Notes under the pieces: generated by a model
Told to the model about the DNA's origin: nothing
Database searches by the model: none
What the model saw: only the letters and a program-made list of their open reading frames with translations
In this document: positions 45,282 through 53,526 of the stretch, one piece after another
Position numbering within the stretch: the stretch's first letter is position 1
Layout of the letters: each line of letters opens with the position of its first letter
Translations under genes and position numbers: made by a program
Assembly: GCF_016522065.1 (NCBI RefSeq)
Contig: NZ_JAEHFV010000001.1
Coordinates: 372,001-436,000, forward strand
Reading direction: 5' to 3'
From: Flavobacterium agrisoli
Lineage (GTDB): Bacteria > Bacteroidota > Bacteroidia > Flavobacteriales > Flavobacteriaceae
DNA: 64,000 nucleotides

Positions 45282-45440
45282 AATAGTTGCTTGTAGCAAA
45301 TTGCATTTTTGACGTTTTTTAACCAAAAATGAATGGTGTTTTTTATTAAAACCGTCCTTAAAAAAAGCATATTTTATTAGTATATTTACTAAATATAATT
45401 CCGATTTAGCCGTTTTATTAGTGAATAACACCTTATTTAT

Positions 45441-46034
45441 ATGAACTTTTTAGCCCATATATATTTATCAGGAAATGATGATTTAATTAAAATTGGCAAT
45501 TTTATGGCTGATGGAATTCGCGGAAAACAGTTTGAAGCTTTTCCTTCAGATATTCAGAAAGGAATTTTATTGCATCGTGAAATTGATACCTATACTGATG
45601 CTCACGACATTTTTAAAAAAAGCACCAAAAAATTACATTCTAATTACCATCATTATGCGGGAGTTATTGTAGATATTTTTTACGACCATTTTTTAGCCAA
45701 AAATTGGATGGAATATTCTAATGAAAATTTAAGTCAGTATGTATCGAATTTTTACTGCTCCCTACATCAAAATTATGAGTTGTTAACTGAGAAAACGCAA
45801 AACATATTGCCCATAATGATTCAGGAAAATTGGTTGTTGAGTTACCAAAGTGTAGAAGGAATTCAGCATATTTTAACTCAAATGGATCGAAGAACCCGAA
45901 ATGTTTCCAAAATGCAATTTGCCACAAACGAGTTGATTCAACATTATGATGAATTTGAATCGGAGTTTACTTCCTTTTTTTTAGAATTAAAATCTCACGC
46001 TCATAATAAGTTACTTATGTTAATAAATACGTAA
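45441..46034 (+). CDS. Acyl carrier protein phosphodiesterase (AcpH-like)
   Basis: This 197-residue protein begins MNFLAHIYLSGNDDLIKIGNF and continues MADGIRGKQFEAFP, the conserved start of the ACP phosphodiesterase family, whose metal-binding His and Asp residues sit here and in LLHREIDTYTDAH. DIFYDHFLAKNW provides further conserved positions (HD-like fold). AcpH removes 4'-phosphopantetheine from holo-ACP, at least in vitro. It starts divergently from glmM and stands alone. Confidence 0.88.
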   Translation: MNFLAHIYLSGNDDLIKIGNFMADGIRGKQFEAFPSDIQKGILLHREIDTYTDAHDIFKKSTKKLHSNYHHYAGVIVDIFYDHFLAKNWMEYSNENLSQYVSNFYCSLHQNYELLTEKTQNILPIMIQENWLLSYQSVEGIQHILTQMDRRTRNVSKMQFATNELIQHYDEFESEFTSFFLELKSHAHNKLLMLINT

Positions 46035-46093
46035 ATTTAGCCTCCGAATTGGTATTAAAAGCCTAATCATTCGATTTTTTGATATGTAAAAGT

Positions 46094-46101
46094 TAATTTT
46101 G
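46094..46101 (+). promoter_or_regulatory. -7 promoter box of the ClC channel gene
   Basis: TAATTTTG matches TAnnTTTG exactly, 27 bp before the ATG. Confidence 0.5.
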
Positions 46102-46128
46102 TAAGCCCATCCAATTTTATTTTAAAAA

Positions 46129-47910
46129 ATGTTAAAAAAATACTTTAGAAAACTTGAAAGCATAATAGCAATGTCGCAGTCAATCATGACGCCAAAGCAA
46201 TTCATTTTTTTATCAAGTGTTTTAGTGGGTATTTCTTGTGCATTGGCGGTTATTATTCTAAAAACATTTGCACACAAAGTTTTCTCGTTTGCCACATACA
46301 TCAACGGAATTTTAAAATTAAGCTTCATTAACAGTATTCTGCCTATGGCCGGAATTTTGTTGACCGTTTTTGTAGTGCATCGCCTTTTGAACGGAAAAAT
46401 TGAGAAAGGTACTTCTCAAATTTTGTTTACTATAGCTAAAAAAGCCAGTATAATTCCAAGAAAACAAATGTATGCGCAAATTGTAACAAGCTCGCTTACA
46501 GTCGGTTTAGGAGGTTCGGCTGGATTAGAAAGTCCGATTGTAGTAACCGGAGCGGCATTTGGTTCTAATTATGCACAAAACTACAAACTCTCTTATCGCG
46601 ATAGAACGTTATTAATTGGTTGCGGTGTGGCAGCAGGAATTTCGGCTGCCTTTAATGCGCCCATTGCTGGTGTGCTTTTTGCCATCGAAGTATTATTGGT
46701 CGATGTTAGTATTACGGCATTCATTCCTATTATGATTTCGGCCGCCACAGGTGCCATTGTATCGGCCATTGCGTTAGATGAAAACATTTTATTGTCCTTC
46801 AAACAACAAGAAAGTTTTAATTTTTATAACGTCCCTTTTTACATCCTTTTAGGTTTGATTACGGGCGGAATGGCGGTGTATTATTCTAGAAATTTTCAAA
46901 GAGTTGAGCATTATTTTGGCAAACTCAAAATGAACCCTTATAAAAAAGCCTTATACGGTTCTGCTGTCTTGGCGGTTTTAATTTTCATTTTCCCAACTCT
47001 TTTTGGTGAAGGTTACGAAAGCATCAAATTACTTTCAGAGAATCCTTCAAAAATTATGGAAAATACTCTTTTTGAAGATTTTAGAAACAACCCTTGGATA
47101 TTACTGTTTTTTGTTGGAGGCACTACAATGGTAAAAGTTTTTGCTTCGGGTTTAACCATTGGAAGTGGTGGAAATGGAGGAAACTTTGCTCCTGCCCTAT
47201 TTTTGGGCTCTTATTTAGGATTCTTTTTCTCCAAATTAATCAACCTTACCGGCTTAACAAATTTGCCTGTTACCAATTTCACTATGGTAGGAATGTCGGG
47301 AATTTTGAGCGGATTATTTCATGCGCCTTTAACGGCCATTTTCTTGATTGCGGAAATAACGGGAGGTTACAGCCTAATGATTCCGTTAATGATTGTTTCC
47401 TCTATCAGTTTTGCCATTTCGAAACGATATGAAAAATATTCATTAGATGTGAAAAGTTTGGCTAAAAAAGGGCATGTTTTTACTAGCAATAAAGATTCGA
47501 ATATTTTAACTACTCTGGATATTGAAAGTGTAATTCAGACCGATTATTTAACAGTTACTCCAGACGAAAACTTAGAAAAGTTAGTCGATTTAATTTCGCA
47601 TTCCAATCAAACCGTTTTTGCGGTTATCAATAAAGAAAAGGAATTGGTTGGTGTGGTTCATTTTAATGATATTCGCGAAATTATTTTCAATCAATACCGA
47701 GTAAAATATACTTTTATACGAGATATTATGAAGCCAGCTCCGGCTACGATTTATTCTATTGATAGTATGGAAATTGTAATGAATAAATTCGAAAAAAGTA
47801 AAAGAGCGCATTTACCTGTGGTCAAAAATGGCAAATATTACGGTTTTATCTCAAAATCGATTGCTTTAGAAGCGTATCGCACCAAATTGAGAGCGATGAC
47901 CATTGAATAG
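46129..47910 (+). CDS. ClC-family chloride channel/transporter with CBS domains
   Basis: This 593-residue membrane protein has the ClC signatures: GLGGSAGLESP (the G(S/G)xGxE-type loop; Glu fits the gating position), GVAAGISAAFNAPIAGVLFAIE, and GGNGGNFAPALFLGSYLG. About ten or more hydrophobic helices lie between residues 20 and 430. Two CBS domains follow (about 450-585), which in homologues bind nucleotides and control gating. Whether it is a channel or a Cl-/H+ exchanger is not decided by these motifs. A GNAT gene follows after 24 bp. Confidence 0.92.
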   Translation: MLKKYFRKLESIIAMSQSIMTPKQFIFLSSVLVGISCALAVIILKTFAHKVFSFATYINGILKLSFINSILPMAGILLTVFVVHRLLNGKIEKGTSQILFTIAKKASIIPRKQMYAQIVTSSLTVGLGGSAGLESPIVVTGAAFGSNYAQNYKLSYRDRTLLIGCGVAAGISAAFNAPIAGVLFAIEVLLVDVSITAFIPIMISAATGAIVSAIALDENILLSFKQQESFNFYNVPFYILLGLITGGMAVYYSRNFQRVEHYFGKLKMNPYKKALYGSAVLAVLIFIFPTLFGEGYESIKLLSENPSKIMENTLFEDFRNNPWILLFFVGGTTMVKVFASGLTIGSGGNGGNFAPALFLGSYLGFFFSKLINLTGLTNLPVTNFTMVGMSGILSGLFHAPLTAIFLIAEITGGYSLMIPLMIVSSISFAISKRYEKYSLDVKSLAKKGHVFTSNKDSNILTTLDIESVIQTDYLTVTPDENLEKLVDLISHSNQTVFAVINKEKELVGVVHFNDIREIIFNQYRVKYTFIRDIMKPAPATIYSIDSMEIVMNKFEKSKRAHLPVVKNGKYYGFISKSIALEAYRTKLRAMTIE

Positions 47911-47934
47911 CATTAAAAAGACTTTAGTATCAGC

Positions 47935-48450
47935 ATGAATTATAATTTCAGAAAAGCAAATTTGTCCGAAGCTGCAGCTATTTGGACTATTTTACAGCAA
48001 GCCATTATTCGCCGTAAAAATGACGGAAGTCAACAATGGCAAGATGGTTATCCTAATTTAGAAGTTGTAAAAAAAGATATTCAAAAAGAAGCAGGATATG
48101 TTTTGACCGAAAATGAAGTCATCATTGGGTATGCTTCGATTGTTTTTAATGACGAACCAGCTTATGCTGATTTAGTTGGAAAATGGTTAACAAATAATGA
48201 ATTTGTTGTATTACATCGGTTAGCCATTGCCGAAGGTCATTTAGGAAAAGGATTAGCCAAAAAAATATTGCTTTTTACCGAAGAAATTGCCTTACAGAAG
48301 AATATTTTCAGCATTAAAGTAGATACTAATTTTGACAATTTTGCTATGCTTGCCATTTTTGAAAAGTTGGGTTACGTTTATTGCGGAGAAGTCGAATTTA
48401 GAGGCGGAAAGCGTAAAGCATTTGAAAAAGTTTTGAAAAAAATGGTTTAA
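47935..48450 (+). CDS. GNAT family N-acetyltransferase
   Basis: This 171-residue protein has the GNAT fold: a start FRKANLSEAAAIWTILQQAI, the central strand VLHRLAIAEGHLGKGLAKKIL carrying the Q/RxxGxG/A-like acetyl-CoA loop (HLGKGLA), and the C-terminal FEKLGYVYCGEVEFRGG. It transfers acetyl from acetyl-CoA to an amine of unknown identity. The QQWQDGYPNLE region near the N terminus is common in this subgroup. It lies 24 bp after the ClC gene and is likely read with it. Confidence 0.9.
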   Translation: MNYNFRKANLSEAAAIWTILQQAIIRRKNDGSQQWQDGYPNLEVVKKDIQKEAGYVLTENEVIIGYASIVFNDEPAYADLVGKWLTNNEFVVLHRLAIAEGHLGKGLAKKILLFTEEIALQKNIFSIKVDTNFDNFAMLAIFEKLGYVYCGEVEFRGGKRKAFEKVLKKMV

Positions 48451-48518
48451 AACCATCTTAATCCTTGATTTTTAACACAAACTTATAGCCCATATTATCT
48501 AATAACAATTCAAAGTGG

Positions 48519-48526
48519 TAACTTTG
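48519..48526 (+). promoter_or_regulatory. -7 promoter box of uvrA
   Basis: TAACTTTG matches TAnnTTTG exactly. RNA should start near 48533, which supports the ATG at 48543 over the TTG at 48531. Confidence 0.55.
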
Positions 48527-48542
48527 CCTTTTGCTCAAAATT

Positions 48543-51374
48543 ATGTTAGAAAAAGACAATACCATCGAAGTTCTTGGCGCACGAGTTCACAACCTAAAAA
48601 ATATCGATATTGCAATTCCGAGAGAAAAACTTGTAGTAATTACAGGGCTTTCGGGTTCAGGAAAATCCTCTTTGGCGTTTGATACGATTTATGCAGAAGG
48701 ACAACGCCGTTATGTAGAAACTTTCTCGGCCTATGCCCGACAATTTTTAGGCGGTTTAGAGCGACCAGATGTAGATAAAATCGACGGTCTTTCGCCTGTT
48801 ATTGCCATTGAGCAAAAAACAACCAGCAAAAGTCCGCGATCTACGGTAGGAACCATTACCGAAATTTATGATTTTTTGCGTTTGCTTTTTGCCAGAGCAG
48901 CCGATGCTTATAGTTACAATACCGGCGAAAAAATGGTTTCGTATTCCGATGAGCAAATAAAAGAGCTTATTAAGACCGATTTTAATGGAAAACGAATTAA
49001 TATTTTGGCTCCAGTTATTCGAGCTAGAAAAGGACATTATGCCGAATTATTTCAACAAATTACCAAGCAAGGTTTTTTAAAAGTTCGTGTAAATGGTGAA
49101 ATTCAGGATTTAGTTGCAGGCATGAAACTGGATCGTTATAAAACGCACGATATAGAAATTGTGGTGGATCGTATTTTGGTTGACGATACCGCTGACAATC
49201 AAAAAAGATTAGCAGAAAGCATCAATACCGCCATGCATCATGGTGAAAATGTTTTAATGATTTTAGATCAGGATACTCAAGAAGTACGCTACTTTAGCCG
49301 TAATTTAATGTGTCCATCAACCGGAATTTCGTACCAAAATCCAGAACCTAATTTATTTTCGTTCAACTCACCAAAAGGAGCTTGCAGTCATTGCAATGGT
49401 TTAGGAAAAGTGCACGAAATTAACGAGCAAAAAATCATTCCCAATCCAAAAATTTCTATAAAAAGTGGCGGTTTAGCTCCTTTAGGCGAATACAAATCGT
49501 CTTGGATTTTTAAACAACTCGAAATTATTGGCGAAAAATTCGGTTTTAAATTAACCGACGCTATCGAAACTATTCCGACAGAAGCCTTACAAATGATTCT
49601 GTACGGAGGAAAAGATAAATTCACCGTAAATTCGAAAGAATTGGGTGTGGCACGTGATTATAAAATTGATTTTGAAGGGATTTCCAATTTCATAAAAAAC
49701 CAATTTAACGAGCAAGCTTCAACTACAATCAGACGTTGGGCGAAAGAGTTCATGGACGAAATTAAATGTCCAGAATGTGAGGGTTCTCGGTTAAAGAAAG
49801 AAGCTTTGTTTTTTAAAATTGACGCTAAAAATATAGCTGAATTATCGAATATGGATATTTCCGATTTAACCGATTGGTTCCAGGATTTAAACAGTAGATT
49901 ATCCGAAAAACAAAAAAAAATTGCATCGGAAGTGGTCAAAGAAATCAAAGATCGTTTGGAATTTTTGATGAACGTGGGATTGAATTATTTGGCTTTAAGC
50001 CGCAGCTCTAAATCACTATCCGGAGGAGAAGCGCAACGTATTCGATTGGCTACTCAAATTGGCTCACAATTAGTGGGTGTTTTGTATATTTTAGATGAAC
50101 CTAGTATCGGACTTCATCAGCGAGATAACGAAAAATTGATTCATTCTTTAGAAAAATTACGCGATATTGGCAACTCGGTTATTGTGGTAGAACACGACAA
50201 AGACATGATTGAACGTGCCGATTATGTAATTGATATTGGACCAAAAGCAGGAAAATTTGGTGGCGAAATTATTAGTAAAGGAACTCCAAAAGAAATTTTG
50301 GAACAACACACCACTACAGCTCAATATTTGAATGGAGAAATGAAAATTGAAATTCCGGAAAAAAGACGCGAAGGAAATGGCAAATTTTTAAAATTAACAG
50401 GAGCAACAGGGAATAATCTTAAAAATGTTTCGATTGAATTGCCTTTAGGACAATTGATTTTAGTGACAGGTGTTTCGGGCAGTGGAAAATCGACTTTAAT
50501 AAATGAAACGCTCTACCCTATTTTAAATGCCCATTTTTTTAATGCGGTTAAAAAACCGAAACCTTATAAAAAAATCGAAGGATTAGAACATATTGATAAA
50601 GTAATCGCTATCGATCAAAGTCCGATTGGTAGAACTCCACGTTCTAATCCAGCTACGTATACTGAAGTTTTCACCGAAATACGAAACCTATTTACCATGA
50701 CGCCCGAAAGTATGATTCGGGGTTACAAAGCAGGTCGTTTTAGTTTTAATGTAAAAGGCGGCCGTTGCGAAACCTGCGAAGGATCAGGAGTTCGAACTAT
50801 CGAAATGAACTTTTTACCCGATGTTTATGTAGAATGTGAAACTTGTCAAGGAAAACGTTTTAATCGCGAAACCTTAGAAATTCGCTATAAAGGAAAATCC
50901 ATTTCGGATGTATTGAATATGACCGTGGATGAAGCTGTTCCTTTTTTCGAAAACATTCCTAAAATTTACAGAAAAATCAAAACCATTCAAGAAGTTGGTT
51001 TGGGTTATATTACACTCGGTCAGCAAAGTACCACGCTTTCTGGAGGCGAAGCGCAACGAATTAAATTGGCTGGTGAATTGTCTAAAAAGGACACAGGAAA
51101 TACTTTTTATATTTTAGATGAACCCACAACGGGTCTGCATTTTGAGGATATTCGGGTTTTGATGGAAGTGATTAATAAATTGGTTGATAAAGGCAATACC
51201 ATCTTGATAATTGAACACAATATGGACGTAATTAAATTAGCCGATTACATTATAGATATTGGTCCCGAAGGAGGAAAAAGTGGCGGACAATTAGTAGCAA
51301 AAGGTACTCCTGAAGAAGTAGCGAAAAGCAAAAAAAGCCATACAGCTCCTTTTTTGAAAAAGGAATTGGCCTAA
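48543..51374 (+). CDS. uvrA: Excinuclease ABC subunit A
   Basis: This 943-residue protein is the damage-recognition ATPase of nucleotide excision repair. It has two ABC modules: Walker [10 protein letters not shown] near the start and GVSGSGKST at about two thirds, each with LSGGEAQRI signatures and [13 protein letters not shown] / [13 protein letters not shown]alker B regions. Zinc modules are present ([23 protein letters not shown] and CETCQGKR). It pairs with UvrB and UvrC, which are not in this window. I start at the ATG at 48543 ([13 protein letters not shown]) because the TTG four codons upstream coincides with the expected RNA start. Confidence 0.97.
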   Translation: MLEKDNTIEVLGARVHNLKNIDIAIPREKLVVITGLSGSGKSSLAFDTIYAEGQRRYVETFSAYARQFLGGLERPDVDKIDGLSPVIAIEQKTTSKSPRSTVGTITEIYDFLRLLFARAADAYSYNTGEKMVSYSDEQIKELIKTDFNGKRINILAPVIRARKGHYAELFQQITKQGFLKVRVNGEIQDLVAGMKLDRYKTHDIEIVVDRILVDDTADNQKRLAESINTAMHHGENVLMILDQDTQEVRYFSRNLMCPSTGISYQNPEPNLFSFNSPKGACSHCNGLGKVHEINEQKIIPNPKISIKSGGLAPLGEYKSSWIFKQLEIIGEKFGFKLTDAIETIPTEALQMILYGGKDKFTVNSKELGVARDYKIDFEGISNFIKNQFNEQASTTIRRWAKEFMDEIKCPECEGSRLKKEALFFKIDAKNIAELSNMDISDLTDWFQDLNSRLSEKQKKIASEVVKEIKDRLEFLMNVGLNYLALSRSSKSLSGGEAQRIRLATQIGSQLVGVLYILDEPSIGLHQRDNEKLIHSLEKLRDIGNSVIVVEHDKDMIERADYVIDIGPKAGKFGGEIISKGTPKEILEQHTTTAQYLNGEMKIEIPEKRREGNGKFLKLTGATGNNLKNVSIELPLGQLILVTGVSGSGKSTLINETLYPILNAHFFNAVKKPKPYKKIEGLEHIDKVIAIDQSPIGRTPRSNPATYTEVFTEIRNLFTMTPESMIRGYKAGRFSFNVKGGRCETCEGSGVRTIEMNFLPDVYVECETCQGKRFNRETLEIRYKGKSISDVLNMTVDEAVPFFENIPKIYRKIKTIQEVGLGYITLGQQSTTLSGGEAQRIKLAGELSKKDTGNTFYILDEPTTGLHFEDIRVLMEVINKLVDKGNTILIIEHNMDVIKLADYIIDIGPEGGKSGGQLVAKGTPEEVAKSKKSHTAPFLKKELA

Positions 51375-51396
51375 ATTTTTTAACTTAAAAATATAT

Positions 51397-51432
51397 CAAA
51401 AGCGTAACTTTTATAAAAGGTTGCGCTTTTTT
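51397..51432 (+). terminator. Terminator after uvrA
   Basis: Stem AAAAGCG / CGCTTTT, extended inward through AAC/GTT and TTTTA/TAAAA pairs with one wobble and one bulge, followed by a run of T residues. Confidence 0.8.
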
Positions 51433-51488
51433 TGTTTTAATAAACTGTAAACAAATAGTTTAACCTTAATTATTTTTTTCTTTACTAT

Positions 51489-51517
51489 TTTGAAATTGGT
51501 TTATTTTGATATATTTG
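51489..51517 (+). promoter_or_regulatory. Promoter of the secreted hydrolase gene
   Basis: TTTG (51489-51492), 17 bp, TATATTTG (51510-51517): both elements match the Bacteroidota consensus. The implied leader is about 100 nt and AT-rich, long for this window. Confidence 0.65.
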
Positions 51518-51623
51518 CCCGAAATTTAGTATAGTTACTTTTACTGTTATATTTTTAAATAACCAACAAATTAATCGTTAAAATAATTAATACTAATCAA
51601 ACTAACTAACCAATATTTAACAA

Positions 51624-52511
51624 ATGAAAAAAATCAATTTCGGCATTCAATTAATGCTATTATTTTCGGGAATGTATGTTATGGCTCAAATTCCGAAAGA
51701 AAACCCACTTTTTCCTAATGGTATAAAAGACAATTCAATTACCCATGAGCAAAAAGAGACTTTTGCAGACTCTCTTGTAAAATCAGGATCTTTATCAAAT
51801 AAAGATCGCGTTTTTCGCAATATTTCAGAACCAACCTATATGTTGTTTCCAGCAGCTGAATCAAATAACAAACATGTAGCAACGATTATTTTCCCAGGCG
51901 GTGGTTTTCATTCTGTTTGGGTTGATAAAGAAGGTACAGATTTAGCAATTTGGCTTTCGCAACAAGGTATTACGTGTATGGTTGTAAAATACAGAACTAA
52001 TACAAAAGACGAAAAAGGAAAATTTAAAATTCCGATGGAAACCGTCTATTTTGATGCACTTAAAAAGGATGTGAATGCGAGTGTAATGACCATGATGGGA
52101 CTAGCAGAAAAATTAAAATTTGACAAAGATAAAATTGGCGTAATGGGTTTTTCTGCAGGTGGATTTATATCGGAATGGCTGACTTTTACCTCGGTTAACG
52201 AAAAAATGCCTTGGAAACCTGCTTTTGTTGGTTTGATTTATGCTGGAGATAAATTAAAATTATTGGAAAATGTTAAAGATAAATCAACTTTACCTCCGTT
52301 TTTTATGGCAATTGCAAGAGACGACAAAAAATGGAAATTATCACGCGCACTCCCATTTTTATCAGCGGTAGTTGAACAAGTTGATAAATCAGAATTGCAT
52401 ATTTACTCTAAAGGAGACCACGGTTTTGGATTAGCTTATGACGAAGGCCATTCGGTCGGAATGTGGAAAGAAAGTTTTTACAACTGGATTTTAGATATTT
52501 ATCAAAAATAA
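51624..52511 (+). CDS. Secreted alpha/beta hydrolase, esterase/lipase type
   Basis: This 295-residue protein has a signal peptide ending near MYVMAQ. The oxyanion-hole motif IFPGGGFHSVW (PGGG), nucleophile Ser in MGFSAGGF, Asp in IARDDKKW and His in KGDHGFGL make a full triad of the acetyl-esterase/BD-FAE type. Such enzymes often deacetylate xylan or other glycans outside the cytoplasm, but no polysaccharide locus surrounds it. It has its own promoter and terminator. Confidence 0.87.
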   Translation: MKKINFGIQLMLLFSGMYVMAQIPKENPLFPNGIKDNSITHEQKETFADSLVKSGSLSNKDRVFRNISEPTYMLFPAAESNNKHVATIIFPGGGFHSVWVDKEGTDLAIWLSQQGITCMVVKYRTNTKDEKGKFKIPMETVYFDALKKDVNASVMTMMGLAEKLKFDKDKIGVMGFSAGGFISEWLTFTSVNEKMPWKPAFVGLIYAGDKLKLLENVKDKSTLPPFFMAIARDDKKWKLSRALPFLSAVVEQVDKSELHIYSKGDHGFGLAYDEGHSVGMWKESFYNWILDIYQK

Positions 52512-52566
52512 CAACATTCTGTAACAGACCAATTTTCAAATTGTTATCTTTTTCGTAGACTAAATC

Positions 52567-52591
52567 AGGAGCTTAAATGCTCCTTTTTTTT
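52567..52591 (+). terminator. Terminator after the secreted hydrolase gene
   Basis: Stem AGGAGC / GCTCCT with a 6-nt loop and a following T-run. Confidence 0.85.
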
Positions 52592-52642
52592 AAAAAAGTA
52601 GTACTTTAGGTTTTTAAAATTTAAAAAAATAAACCCTAGAAA

Positions 52643-53371
52643 ATGAAATTAGAGGATTTTGATAACGACGAAGATAAAGTCATTCAAGACAGTTTAAAAC
52701 AAAAAACCTGGAACGAAATTAGAACAAACGATAGTTGGGCCATTTTTAAAATCATGTCCGAATTTGTAAATGGTTATGATAATATGGGCCGAATCGGACC
52801 TTGTGTTTCCATTTTTGGCTCGGCTCGGACTAAACCAGATAATAAGTATTATCAATTGGCTGAAAAAATTGCCTATAAAATTAGTAAAGCAGGTTACGGC
52901 GTAATTACCGGTGGCGGTCCGGGAATTATGGAAGCAGGTAACAAAGGGGCACACTTAGGTGGCGGAACATCAGTAGGTTTAAACATCGAATTACCTTTTG
53001 AACAGCATTTCAATCCGTATATCGATCACGATAAAAATTTGAATTTTGACTATTTTTTCGTTCGAAAAGTAATGTTCGTTAAATATTCTCAAGGATTTGT
53101 AGTGATGCCTGGCGGATTCGGAACTTTAGATGAAATGTTTGAAGCCATAACCTTAATTCAAACTAAAAAAATTGGAAAATTCCCTATTATTTTAGTCGGA
53201 ACTGAATTTTGGTCGGGTTTAATCGATTGGATAAAAACCGTACTTATAGAAAAAGAACACAATGCACTTTTAGAAGATTTGAATATTTTCAAAATTGTAG
53301 ACAACGAGGACGAAGTTGTCGAAATTTTGGATAAATTCTACAAGAAATACGATTTAAGTCCGAATTTCTAA
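52643..53371 (+). CDS. LOG-family (TIGR00730) Rossmann-fold protein
   Basis: This 242-residue protein has the LOG/lysine-decarboxylase-like core: IFGSARTKP, ITGGGPGIMEAGNKGAHL, VMPGGFGTLDEMFE (the PGGxGTxxE motif with catalytic Arg and Glu nearby) and LIQTKKIG. Homologues hydrolyse nucleoside 5'-monophosphates to base and ribose-5-phosphate; in plants and some bacteria this frees cytokinins. Older annotations of these proteins as lysine decarboxylase are wrong. It lies between two terminators and is a single-gene unit. Confidence 0.92.
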   Translation: MKLEDFDNDEDKVIQDSLKQKTWNEIRTNDSWAIFKIMSEFVNGYDNMGRIGPCVSIFGSARTKPDNKYYQLAEKIAYKISKAGYGVITGGGPGIMEAGNKGAHLGGGTSVGLNIELPFEQHFNPYIDHDKNLNFDYFFVRKVMFVKYSQGFVVMPGGFGTLDEMFEAITLIQTKKIGKFPIILVGTEFWSGLIDWIKTVLIEKEHNALLEDLNIFKIVDNEDEVVEILDKFYKKYDLSPNF

Positions 53372-53404
53372 AAAGACTCCATTTAAAAAAATATAAATTG
53401 GAAG

Positions 53405-53438
53405 AAGGTGTATACTGGCAACAGATTACACCTTTTTT
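53405..53438 (+). terminator. Terminator after the LOG-family gene
   Basis: Stem AAGGTGTA / TACACCTT with a 14-nt loop, then a T-run. Confidence 0.8.
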
Positions 53439-53526
53439 ATTAAAAGTTCCAGTTTGAATAATTTTCTTTCAATAACGCGTTATATCTGATTTTTTATTTT
53501 TAATTTGTGGCAAAGCAAAAATTTAC

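Noticed and set aside
45249..45431. Sixty-one extra N-terminal codons for GlmM
   Set aside because: The family starts at MTLIKSISGIRG, and a -7 box falls inside the extension.
47094..47432. A 112-residue plus-strand frame inside the ClC gene
   Set aside because: It is out of frame with a clearly conserved ClC core and its composition is that of a frame-shifted membrane gene.
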